Shown one piece after another: positions 6,963-13,776 of a stretch of 27,186 nt of DNA. The stretch is from the NCBI GenBank assembly GCA_002425245.1, contig DILW01000114.1:1-27186 (forward strand), given 5' to 3'. Each line of letters opens with the position of its first letter. Position 1 is the stretch's first letter. Origin of the DNA: Betaproteobacteria bacterium UBA5582 (GTDB lineage Bacteria; Pseudomonadota; Gammaproteobacteria; Burkholderiales; Rhodocyclaceae). The notes beneath the pieces were generated by a model. It searched no databases. It was not told the origin of the DNA and worked only from the letters and a program-made list of their open reading frames with translations. The position numbers and the translations under genes are program-made.

Positions 6963-7469
6963 TCATTCCTTTTCTGTGAGTTTCACCATGTCCGCGAGCG
7001 GGACACGGGCATAACTTTCGTCCTTGCCGGGCAAATGGCGCAGCAATTCCTCAAGATTGATCTTCAATGTTTTCAGCACCACCGGCGGCAGGCTGGACAA
7101 GGCTTCCGGAACCACACCCTCGGCCGGCCCTGGCAAGGCGGCCAGTGCTTCGACACCCTTGGTCGCCAGAACCAGGCCGACACGGCGCTGATCCCGTTGC
7201 TGCTTGCGCTTCTCCAGACAGCCGCTGCCGACCAGCTTGTCGACCAGCAGACTGCAGGTGGATTGGTGGATTCCCAGGCGCTGAGCGAGTTCGCCGATGC
7301 TGATTTCGGGGGTGCGCCGCACTTCCTGGAGCACCCACATCTGCGACCCTGGCATGCCGCAGCGCTCTTCCACCAACCGGAAATGCTGCCGCATCGAACC
7401 GTAAATCTGGCGGAATTGCTGCAGAACATCGAGGACCGTCTGCTCCCGACCTAGCTCTTGCCGTTTCAA
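6963..7469 (-). CDS. MarR family transcriptional regulator
   Basis: 168 residues. A winged helix-turn-helix spans about 55-105: the recognition part is ISIGELAQRLGIHQSTCSLLVDKL and the wing is RDQRRVGLVLATKG, the usual MarR pattern. The start is TTG at 7469 because AAAGGG lies seven bases upstream and the best promoter would place the transcript start near 7509. A TTG at 7532 gives a longer frame but lies upstream of that transcript start. MarR proteins are ligand- or redox-responsive dimeric repressors. It probably forms an operon with the OmpA-type lipoprotein. A TAAC-TTAG-GTTA palindrome near the -35 could be its own operator. Target and ligand are unknown. Confidence 0.85.
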   Translation of the reverse strand: MKRQELGREQTVLDVLQQFRQIYGSMRQHFRLVEERCGMPGSQMWVLQEVRRTPEISIGELAQRLGIHQSTCSLLVDKLVGSGCLEKRKQQRDQRRVGLVLATKGVEALAALPGPAEGVVPEALSSLPPVVLKTLKINLEELLRHLPGKDESYARVPLADMVKLTEKE

Positions 7470-7494
7470 TACTTTGCCCTTTACCGAAATAGTG

Positions 7495-7523
7495 TTGCGC
7501 GAATCATGGGCCTCAATTATATT
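7495..7523 (+). promoter_or_regulatory. Candidate plus-strand sigma-70 promoter
   Basis: TTGCGC at 7495-7500 and TATATT at 7518-7523 are separated by 17 bases, predicting a transcript start near 7530. It overlaps the -10 of the opposing MarR promoter and lies about 60 bases before a strong terminator. It could drive a short RNA or the leader of the DapB-like gene. Confidence 0.4.
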
Positions 7524-7544
7524 GCCCCTCAATGGAGTTGTAAC
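7516..7544 (-). promoter_or_regulatory. Sigma-70-like promoter of the MarR gene, with possible operator
   Basis: On the minus strand a perfect TATAAT (7516-7521) lies 17 bases from GTTACA (7539-7544). The -35 sits in a short palindrome, TAAC-TTAG-GTTA (7541-7552), a candidate MarR autoregulatory site. The predicted transcript start near 7509 supports the TTG start at 7469. Confidence 0.5.
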
Positions 7545-7610
7545 TTAGGTTATAGCCCCATTCCTTTTCGACGAGGACACTTCAGTGGGGGGAGATTCCC
7601 CCCTTTTTTT
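7530..7610 (+). ncRNA. Candidate small RNA or attenuated leader of about 80 nt
   Basis: This segment lies between a predicted plus-strand transcript start and a strong intrinsic terminator. Its 5' part can fold: AATGG pairs with CCATT, enclosing TAAC / GTTA. No open reading frame fills it. It could be a free small RNA or a terminated leader ahead of the DapB-like gene at 7784. The call rests only on promoter, fold and terminator. Confidence 0.3.
7587..7610 (+). terminator. Strong intrinsic terminator
   Basis: A perfect 7-bp stem (GGGGGGA / TCCCCCC) with a 3-base loop is followed by seven T residues, so polarity is plus strand. The nearest upstream plus-strand gene ends at 6468, over 1 kb away and separated by two minus-strand genes, so the terminator has no obvious coding client. 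It stands about 170 bases before the DapB-like gene. Confidence 0.75.
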
Positions 7611-7783
7611 CCTTGTCGTACCTGACCAGGCAGCCCGAGTCCGCGGCCGCCAGGTAAATCGAATGGTACGCAGACAGAGTGCCGGCACCCGCGGTGACCG
7701 GCACCCGAACACCCCACGAGTCGAGCCTTCGAGGCGATTTTTCGACTGTCGATGATTTGTTCGTACGAAAACGGGAGGAGTAT

Positions 7784-8584
7784 ATGACCAGAATCGGATT
7801 GATCGGTTATGGCAAGGCCGGCCAAGCGGTTGCCGGCGTTCTGCAGGACGATCCACGCTTCGAACTGTGCTGGATTGCCAGGAAATCCGGCGACACGGCA
7901 ACGGCAATCGACGTGCCGGTAACCCGCCTGACACGCGAGGGCTTCGGCGATTGGCTGGACCGCCACCCGGTCGATGGCATCGTCGATTTTTCCGACGCCG
8001 GGGCCATTCACGTTTATGGCGAAGCGGTGCGCCAGCGCGACATCATGGTGGTCACCGCCATTTCCGGCTACCCGCCGGAAAGCCTGGACTACATCCGCGA
8101 CCTTGGCCGCGACATTCGCATCCTGTCGTCGCCGAACATCACGCTGGGGATCAATTTCCTGCTGCTGGCGGCGAAGATCCTGCGGCGGATCGCGCCCTTT
8201 GCCGATGTCGAAATCGTCGAGCAGCATTTCCGCGACAAGCCCGAAGTTTCGGGTACCGCACGCCGTATCGCCGAGGTGCTCGATGTCGATGGCGATCACA
8301 TCACCTCGTTGCGCCTGGGCGGCATCGTCGGCCGGCACGAGGTGATCTTCGGTTTCCCCTACCAGACGGTCAGGTTGATCCACGATTCGATCCGGCGCGA
8401 GGCTTTCGGCACCGGCGCGGCTTTTGCCATCGAGCAGCTGTCCAGTTGCGCAACCGGGTTCTACACACTCGACAGCCTGTTGCTGCAGGTTATCCGCGAC
8501 GAATTGCAGAACGAGGAAAAAATCAGCGCGGCCCTGGCAGCTTCCCTGGATTCATCAAGCCTGCGGGATCGATTGCCTTCCTGA
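7784..8584 (+). CDS. Dihydrodipicolinate reductase (DapB)-like oxidoreductase
   Basis: 266 residues from ATG at 7784, with GGGAGGAG just upstream. An N-terminal Rossmann fold begins at IGLIGYGKAGQAV (4-16). The C-terminal domain follows DapB: SSPNITLGINFLLLAAKIL (115-133), EIVEQHFRDK (143-152) and SGTA (156-159). DapB reduces the dihydrodipicolinate precursor in lysine and diaminopimelate synthesis. Against canonical DapB the second His of the HH pair is F149 and the loop before SGTA is one residue short, while H148 and K152 are kept. It is therefore likely a paralogue acting on another imine or aldehyde substrate, not the housekeeping lysine enzyme. The 5' region contains an orphan terminator and a TTCGTACGAA palindrome (7760-7769) beside the ribosome site. 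Its end overlaps the convergent FAD gene by 62 bases. Confidence 0.82.
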   Translation: MTRIGLIGYGKAGQAVAGVLQDDPRFELCWIARKSGDTATAIDVPVTRLTREGFGDWLDRHPVDGIVDFSDAGAIHVYGEAVRQRDIMVVTAISGYPPESLDYIRDLGRDIRILSSPNITLGINFLLLAAKILRRIAPFADVEIVEQHFRDKPEVSGTARRIAEVLDVDGDHITSLRLGGIVGRHEVIFGFPYQTVRLIHDSIRREAFGTGAAFAIEQLSSCATGFYTLDSLLLQVIRDELQNEEKISAALAASLDSSSLRDRLPS

Positions 8585-9920
8585 TCGTGCGCATCAACCC
8601 GATTTCGGTGGCCGATTTGTAGCGCAGGATTTCCTCACGCTTGAGCTGACCGATGCCGTGCTCGGCAGAAATCGAACCATTGAGCGCATGCACGCTGTCA
8701 TGGACGATGCGGTTGACCGCGGGCTGGCTGGCCAGGAAAGCGGCGTTGTCGGCGGCATCGGGCTGCGACAGGTTGTAGTGCAGGTTGCCGTCGCCGACAT
8801 GGCCGAAGGCGACCACGCGGATGCCGGGAAAGGCCGCCACCAGCGCCGCATCGGCAGTTTCCAGGAACTGCGGGATGGACGATACCGGCACCGCGATGTC
8901 GTGCTTGATGCTGATCCCTTCGCGCTTTTGCGCTTCCGAGATGTTCTCGCGCAGCGACCACAGCTTGCCGGCCTGGGCACCGCTGGCGGCGAGCACGCCG
9001 TCGTCCACCTCGCCAGCGGCGAGGCACTCGGCCAGCCAGCGCTCGACTGCCGCCGGCTCGGCGTCGGAGAATTCGGCCAGCACGTACCAGGGGCTCGGCG
9101 CCGCCGGCCGGCTGCTGTCGGGAATATGGCGCAGAACCAGGGCCAGGGCCGTTTCGGAAACCAGCTCGAAGGCGGTCAGCTGGGCGTCGAAGGCGCGCCG
9201 CGCGCTGTTGAGCAGGGCCACGGCAGCGGCCGGCGAAGCGAGGTTGAGCCAGCAGGTGGTTTGCGTGCGCGGCAGGGGAAAAAGCTTGAGCACGGCAGCG
9301 GTGATGATGCCGAGCGTGCCTTCGGCGCCGATGAACAGGTGCTTGAGGTCGTAGCCGGTGTTGTCCTTGCGCAGGCCGCGCAGGCCGTCCCACACCTCGC
9401 CGCTGGGCAGCACGACCTGCAGGCCGAGCGTCAGTTCGCGGGTATTGCCGTAACGCAGGACCTGGACGCCACCGGCATTGGTCGACAGGTTGCCGCCGAT
9501 CTGGCAGCTGCCTTCGGAGGCCAGCGCCAGCGGGAACAGCCGGTCGACGGCGCGCGCCGCTTCCTGGACGGCGGCCAGCGTGCAGCCGGCCTCGACGGTG
9601 ATGGTGTTGTTGAGCGGATCGACGGCCAGGATGCGGTTCAGCCGCCCCAGCGAAACGACCACTGCCCGCCCGCTACTGTCGGGCGTGGCGCCGCCGCACA
9701 GGCCGGTATTGCCGCCCTGGGGAACGATGGGCACGCCTGCCTCAATGCAGGCGCTGACGACGGCGGCAACTTCGGCCACCGTTCCAGGGCGGACGACGCA
9801 CAAGGCGGCACCGCGGTAACGGCCGCGCCAGTCGGTGAGGAAGGCGGCGGTGTCGGCGGCATCGACCAGCACCTGGTCAGCCCCGAGCCGTTGCCGCAAG
9901 GTATCGATCAGTGCCTGCAT
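8523..9920 (-). CDS. FAD-linked D-2-hydroxyacid dehydrogenase (GlcD/D2HGDH type)
   Basis: 465 residues. The N-terminal PCMH-type FAD domain shows PQGGNTGLCGG at 67-77 and SEGSCQIGGNLSTNAGG around 135-151. The C-terminal FAD-oxidase domain has GHVGDGNLHYN at 373-383, a metal and substrate site in this family, and SAEHGIG at 418-424. Length and motifs match D-2-hydroxyglutarate or D-lactate dehydrogenases, which oxidise a D-2-hydroxyacid and pass electrons to a flavoprotein or quinone. The substrate cannot be decided from sequence alone. It stands alone and is not beside glcEF genes. The terminal 62 bases overlap the convergent DapB-like gene. A very long open frame antisense to it on the plus strand is a shadow of GC-rich coding. 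Confidence 0.92.
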   Translation of the reverse strand: MQALIDTLRQRLGADQVLVDAADTAAFLTDWRGRYRGAALCVVRPGTVAEVAAVVSACIEAGVPIVPQGGNTGLCGGATPDSSGRAVVVSLGRLNRILAVDPLNNTITVEAGCTLAAVQEAARAVDRLFPLALASEGSCQIGGNLSTNAGGVQVLRYGNTRELTLGLQVVLPSGEVWDGLRGLRKDNTGYDLKHLFIGAEGTLGIITAAVLKLFPLPRTQTTCWLNLASPAAAVALLNSARRAFDAQLTAFELVSETALALVLRHIPDSSRPAAPSPWYVLAEFSDAEPAAVERWLAECLAAGEVDDGVLAASGAQAGKLWSLRENISEAQKREGISIKHDIAVPVSSIPQFLETADAALVAAFPGIRVVAFGHVGDGNLHYNLSQPDAADNAAFLASQPAVNRIVHDSVHALNGSISAEHGIGQLKREEILRYKSATEIGLMRTIRKAIDPAGLMNPGKLPGPR

Positions 9921-10034
9921 GTGCGCCTTTCGCGTGGTCAGCCGGCATTCTCCGGTAGCCGCCGGAACAGCGTCAACGCTTCCCGCTGCCGACAGAGCAG
10001 TTTATGATGCAGCACTAGCCCATTTTCATCGACC

Positions 10035-10373
10035 ATGCCGCTTCCCGTACTTGTCCAGCATCTCGTCCGCAACCGGCTTGGCGCCTATTGCGAACAGCGC
10101 GTTCCGGCGGAGGAGCGCGCCAGCCGGCGCGTCGACCTGCGCTTCGAGGACGAAGCGGTGGTCGTTTTCGAATCCCGCCCGCTGTCCGGCGAATGGGTCG
10201 CGCTCGACATCGCCCGCTTCCGCTTCAACCGCGCCTCGGGCACCTGGCAGCTGGACGCGCCGCACTTCGGCATCAATCCGAGCTGGCGCACCTACTCGAA
10301 CAAGCCGGTGCGCGAGCTCGACCGCCTGATTGCCATGCTCGACGCCGATGCCGATGGCGTCTTCTGGGCCTGA
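10035..10373 (+). CDS. DUF3024 domain protein
   Basis: 112 residues, small and soluble with no signal peptide. The pattern of a helix, then RVDLRFEDEAVVVFESRP, then a VALDIARFRFNRASGTWQL strand pair, ending in WRTYSN with a hydrophobic C-terminal helix, matches DUF3024. Function is unknown in the family. It is divergent from the FAD dehydrogenase and ends exactly where the rimO stop begins (tail to tail, zero gap), so no separate terminator exists between them. There is no Cys or His cluster to suggest metal binding. Confidence 0.75.
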   Translation: MPLPVLVQHLVRNRLGAYCEQRVPAEERASRRVDLRFEDEAVVVFESRPLSGEWVALDIARFRFNRASGTWQLDAPHFGINPSWRTYSNKPVRELDRLIAMLDADADGVFWA

Positions 10374-11696
10374 TCAGACCGGTTCGGCGTAGAGGTCGTG
10401 GTGGTCGGCGTCGATGACGCGGACCTTGAGGAAATCGCCGGGCTGGGCGTCGAAATGGCCGTCGAGGTACACCACGCCGTCGATTTCCGGCGCGTCGGCC
10501 TTGGAACGGGCGATGGTGCCTTCCTCATCGACTTCGTCGACCAGCACTTCGATCACCGAATCGATCTTGGCCGCCAGCTTGTTGGCAGAGATGTCTTCCT
10601 GCACGCGCATCAGCCAGCTGCGCCGGTCTTCGCGCACGCTTTCCGGCGGCAGGCCGGGAATCTCGTTGGCGGTGGCACCCTCGACCGGCGAGTAGGCAAA
10701 GCAGCCGACGCGGTCGAGCTTGGCGTCTTCGAGGAACTGGATCAACTGGTCGAAGTCTTCGTCGGTTTCACCGGGGAAGCCGGTGATGAAGGTCGAGCGG
10801 ATGACGATTTCCGGACAGATTTCGCGCCACTTGGCGATGCGCTCCAGCGTGTTCTCGGCCGAGGCCGGGCGCTTCATCGCCTTGAGGATCTTCGGGCTGG
10901 CGTGCTGGAAGGGCACGTCGAGGTACGGCAGGATCTTGCCTTCGGCCATCAGCGGGATGACGTCGTCGACCGACGGGTAGGGGTAGACGTAATGCAGGCG
11001 GACCCAGATGCCGAAGGACGACAGCGCGTCGCACAACTCCTTCAAGCGGCTCTTCACCGGCTTGCCGCCCCAGAAGCTGGTGCGGTACTTGAGGTCGACG
11101 CCGTAGGCGCTGGTGTCCTGCGAGATGACGAGAATTTCCTTGACACCGGCGCGGGCCAGGTTCTCGGCTTCGGCGAGCACGTCGCCGACCGGGCGCGAAA
11201 CCAGCGGGCCGCGTAGCGAGGGGATGATGCAGAAGGTGCAGCTGTGGTTGCAGCCTTCGGAAATTTTCAGGTAGGCGTAGTGTTCCGGTGTCAGGCGGAT
11301 GCCTTGCGGCGGCACCAGGTCGGAATACGGGTCGTGCGGCTTGGGCAGGTGCTGGTGCACGTGGCCCATCACTTCTTCCATCGCGTGCGGGCCGGTGACG
11401 GCGAGCACCGACGGGTGCGTGCTCTGGACGATGTCACCCTTGGCACCGAGGCAGCCGGTGACGATCACCTTGCCGTTCTCGGCGAGCGCCTCGCCGATGG
11501 CGTCGAGCGATTCCTCGACGGCGGCGTCGATGAAACCGCAGGTATTGACGATGACCAGGTCGGAATCGTCGTAGCTGGGCGAAATCTCGTAGCCTTCGGC
11601 GCGCAGGCGGGTGAGGATGAGTTCGGCGTCGGAGCCGGCTTTCGGGCAGCCCAGGCTGACGAAGCCGACGGTGGGCACTTTCGGTGATGAGGTCAT
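10374..11696 (-). CDS. rimO: Ribosomal protein S12 methylthiotransferase RimO
   Basis: 440 residues from ATG at 11696; longer frames upstream lack family similarity. The N-terminal MTTase domain carries cluster cysteines C17 (GCPKAGSDAE), C53 (VNTCGFID) and C82 (VTGCLGAKG). The radical SAM core has CNHSCTFC (C149, C153, C156). A TRAM-like domain ends the protein, with the DGVVYLDGHF segment. RimO uses SAM and two iron-sulphur clusters to add a methylthio group to an aspartate of ribosomal protein S12. The GCPKAGSDAE form rather than the E. coli-type GCPKNLVDSE is a variant I take as lineage-specific. It is transcribed away from the DUF2478 gene. Confidence 0.97.
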   Translation of the reverse strand: MTSSPKVPTVGFVSLGCPKAGSDAELILTRLRAEGYEISPSYDDSDLVIVNTCGFIDAAVEESLDAIGEALAENGKVIVTGCLGAKGDIVQSTHPSVLAVTGPHAMEEVMGHVHQHLPKPHDPYSDLVPPQGIRLTPEHYAYLKISEGCNHSCTFCIIPSLRGPLVSRPVGDVLAEAENLARAGVKEILVISQDTSAYGVDLKYRTSFWGGKPVKSRLKELCDALSSFGIWVRLHYVYPYPSVDDVIPLMAEGKILPYLDVPFQHASPKILKAMKRPASAENTLERIAKWREICPEIVIRSTFITGFPGETDEDFDQLIQFLEDAKLDRVGCFAYSPVEGATANEIPGLPPESVREDRRSWLMRVQEDISANKLAAKIDSVIEVLVDEVDEEGTIARSKADAPEIDGVVYLDGHFDAQPGDFLKVRVIDADHHDLYAEPV

Positions 11697-11834
11697 GCGG
11701 TTATCCAGGATTTCCGGCGCGGCCGGCGGGCAAAGCGCGTATTTTACGCGGGGATGCGCACAGACTGCCGAATTCGCAAAAAGTGCCCGGCAGGCTTTGT
11801 GCTCTTCCACCACAACAGCCTAGAATCGCTTCCC

Positions 11835-12353
11835 ATGCCCTCTTCTTCCTTTCCGGCCATCGCCGCCGTCGTGCCGCCGCCCGGCACCCGTATCGACCCC
11901 TTGCTGCGCGAGTTCGTCAGCAGCCTGCAGGCGCGCGGCGTGCGCGTGCGCGGCCTGCTCCAGGAAGCCTGTCCGGAATCCTGGGGCTGCAAGTTCAGCC
12001 TGAGCGACCTCGAAACCGGCAAGCGCTACCCGATCTCGCAAAACCTGGGCAGCCAATCCACCAGCTGCGCGCTCGACGCCGCCGGCATTGCCGACGCCAC
12101 CCAGGTGATGCGCCGGATTGCCGCCGAAGGCGCCGAACTCGCAGTCTTCAACCGCTTTTCCGGGCTGGAAGCCAATGGCGAGGGCTTTGCCGACGAAATG
12201 CTGCAGGTGATGAGCCAGGGCATTCCGGTCATCACCATCGTCCAGGCCGCCAACCTGCCCGCCTGGCGCCATTTCACCGGCGGCCTGGCCTGCGAACTGG
12301 GCGCCACCCTGGACGAACTGGAACGCTGGTTCGCGGGAACCGCCGCCCGCTGA
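11835..12353 (+). CDS. DUF2478 domain protein (molybdenum-locus associated)
   Basis: 172 residues from ATG at 11835. The order of elements fits DUF2478: an N-terminal FPAIAAVVPPPG strand, a GVRVRGLLQE strand, LETGKRYPISQNLGSQSTSCALD in the middle, then VFNRFSGLEANGEGF and a late IPVITIVQ strand. The layout resembles a nucleotide-binding alpha/beta protein without a classic Walker A. The family is commonly encoded near molybdate transport or nitrogen-fixation genes, and here modEABC lies 2 kb downstream on the same strand, interrupted by a toxin-antitoxin pair and the mop gene. The biochemical role is unknown. It is divergent from rimO. Confidence 0.75.
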   Translation: MPSSSFPAIAAVVPPPGTRIDPLLREFVSSLQARGVRVRGLLQEACPESWGCKFSLSDLETGKRYPISQNLGSQSTSCALDAAGIADATQVMRRIAAEGAELAVFNRFSGLEANGEGFADEMLQVMSQGIPVITIVQAANLPAWRHFTGGLACELGATLDELERWFAGTAAR

Positions 12354-12418
12354 AACGAGTACGGTCAGTGAGCAGTTGTCCGCATCGAAACCGGTGGCAG
12401 CATGGAAGAAGGGGAAGA

Positions 12419-12435
12419 TCAAGCGCTTCGCTTGA
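12419..12435. other. Perfect 7-bp hairpin between DUF2478 and mntA
   Basis: TCAAGCG and CGCTTGA flank a 3-base CTT loop. No T run follows on either strand. It may be a weak terminator for the DUF2478 gene (66 bases past its stop) or an operator for the toxin-antitoxin operon. A TATAAT at 12486-12491, 37 bases before mntA, is the likely -10, though no good -35 pairs with it. Confidence 0.3.
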
Positions 12436-12527
12436 CATATGAAAAGGCGATCGTCTCCCTACCGAAACGAAACAACCACAGCCGGTATAATGTGCGCACG
12501 CACCAAACCGCTCGGGAGCCATGAACC

Positions 12528-12818
12528 ATGCTGTTGCACGAGTTACATGCCCAAAAAAACCTCATTACTGCCCTGGGTCGCCAGTACGGTGCCCGGCACA
12601 TTCGCGTGTTCGGATCGGTAGCACGCGGCGAGGAAGGCCCCGACAGCGACGTCGATTTTCTCGTCGAGTTTGATCCGGGCTACGACCTCTTCGCCCAGCG
12701 TCTCCCCTTGACCAGAGAACTGTCGGAGCTTTTGGGAAGACCGGTCGACCTGTTACCGGAACACGAACTGAGCCGCCACTTGCGCGAAGACATCCTCAAG
12801 GAAGCCATCGAGCTATGA
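12528..12818 (+). CDS. mntA: MNT-type nucleotidyltransferase antitoxin MntA
   Basis: 96 residues. The minimal nucleotidyltransferase motif is complete: GS at 29-30, ten residues, then D41-x-D43 (DSDVDFLVEF) and a third acidic residue D74 in RPVDLL. In studied MntA/HepT pairs this enzyme inactivates the HEPN toxin by adding AMP groups to a tyrosine near its active site. The start ATG at 12528 has GGGAG about nine bases upstream. The stop overlaps the next start as ATGA, the usual coupling of the pair. It interrupts the stretch between the DUF2478 gene and the molybdenum locus, a sign of later insertion, though base composition is near the backbone. Confidence 0.9.
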   Translation: MLLHELHAQKNLITALGRQYGARHIRVFGSVARGEEGPDSDVDFLVEFDPGYDLFAQRLPLTRELSELLGRPVDLLPEHELSRHLREDILKEAIEL

Positions 12819-13150
12819 GCAAGCCGTGGCAACCTCACGCCCACCACATCCTCGACGCCATCGCCAAGATTCGCCGCATTCAGATGCGCGGCGATCTGAC
12901 CCAGGACGACATCCTCTACGATGCCGCCCTGCGCAACCTGCAGACACTCTCCGAATCCACCCAGCACCTGCCCGATCAACTCAAAGCCGCCTGGCCGGAC
13001 ATTCCCTGGCGTGACATCAGCGGCTTCCGCAACATCCTGGTGCACAACTACCTCGGCGAAATCGACCCAAGAACCGTCGCCACCGTCATTGATCGGCACC
13101 TTGAGATGCTGGAAACCAGCATTCGGGCGATGCTTGCGAACGACGGCTGA
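12815..13150 (+). CDS. hepT: HEPN-domain RNase toxin HepT (DUF86)
   Basis: 111 residues and mostly helical. The HEPN RNase motif Rx4HxY is intact: R72, H77 and Y79 in FRNILVHNYL. The tyrosine is the residue type that partner MntA proteins AMPylate. HepT toxins are metal-independent RNases that stall growth; tRNA is a reported target in one studied system. It overlaps mntA by four bases. No further gene follows in this operon; the next gene is convergent and ends 21 bases away. Activity seems likely because both partner motifs are complete. Confidence 0.92.
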   Translation: MSKPWQPHAHHILDAIAKIRRIQMRGDLTQDDILYDAALRNLQTLSESTQHLPDQLKAAWPDIPWRDISGFRNILVHNYLGEIDPRTVATVIDRHLEMLETSIRAMLANDG

Positions 13151-13171
13151 GCAGGTACTGAACCCGCTTGA

Positions 13172-13600
13172 TCAGGCCGGCACGCCAAGAATGACGTGGC
13201 TGGCCTTGATCAGCGCGGTGGCCGGCTCACCGACCTTGAGCCCGAGTTCGAGCACGGCTTCGTTGGTGACCACCGAATGGACCACGGTTCCACCGGCCAG
13301 GGTGATCGCGACGTCGGTATTCACCGCGCCCTTGGTCAGCGCGCTGACCTTGCCGGCCAGCTGGTTACGTGCCGAGAAGTGGACGTCGGGCTGGCCGGAC
13401 AGCAACATCACCCACGGCGCCTTGACGTAGGCGACGGCCTCTCCGCCGACCGCCAGGGCCAGCGACTTGACGCTGGCCTCTGTCACGATTGCGACAATCC
13501 TGTCGCCTCCCGGCAGGCTGAGCTCGACTTCCGCATTGACGACACCGTCGGTGAGGGCGGTGATTTTCCCCCTGAAAACATTGCGTGCGCTGACGTTCAT
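13172..13600 (-). CDS. Molbindin with two Mop domains
   Basis: 142 residues from ATG at 13600, chosen for GGAGAAAG just upstream. It contains two tandem Mop/TOBE domains, about 2-70 and 74-142, each beginning with the SARN motif (SARNVFRGKI and SARNQLAGKV) and each ending in a hydrophobic strand with KAPWVMLL or KASHVILG. Such di-Mop proteins are cytoplasmic and bind several molybdate anions per oligomer, acting as a molybdenum buffer. It is divergent from modE, and the shared intergenic region has ModE-box-like sequences, so control by ModE is likely. There is no DNA-binding or ATPase domain, so it is not a ModE or ModC fragment. Confidence 0.92.
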   Translation of the reverse strand: MNVSARNVFRGKITALTDGVVNAEVELSLPGGDRIVAIVTEASVKSLALAVGGEAVAYVKAPWVMLLSGQPDVHFSARNQLAGKVSALTKGAVNTDVAITLAGGTVVHSVVTNEAVLELGLKVGEPATALIKASHVILGVPA

Positions 13601-13691
13601 GGCTTTCTCCTGATTGTTGGCTGGGGCTGGCCCGCTTTTCGCCATATACAAAACAAACAGCGAAGGATTGAGGGCTTGCCGACAATCTAAT

Positions 13692-13760
13692 CGTTATTGG
13701 CATATAGCCTCAACCATAGCGCCAGCAGAATTTTCCATTAAACTCGACAGCGTTATATAA
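13692..13760. promoter_or_regulatory. Candidate ModE-binding elements between mop and modE
   Basis: CGTTAT followed four bases on by ATATAGC (13692-13708) and a stronger half-site CGTTATATAA (13751-13760) resemble the CGTTATAT ... ATATAACG type of ModE box. The second overlaps the likely -10 of modE, 16 bases before the chosen ATG, which would fit autorepression. The match is by eye only. Confidence 0.4.
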
Positions 13761-13776
13761 GCAAGTGAATAACCAA

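Noticed and set aside
8424..10007. Very long plus-strand open frame opposite the FAD dehydrogenase
   Set aside because: It is antisense to a gene with clear family motifs, has low-complexity Arg/Gly/Gln/Val content typical of GC-rich shadows, and has no recognisable domain.
12486..12491. TATAAT before mntA as a full promoter
   Set aside because: A good -10 but no acceptable -35 at 16-18 bases; the TTGACA at 12432-12437 is far too distant, so it is mentioned only as a possible -10.
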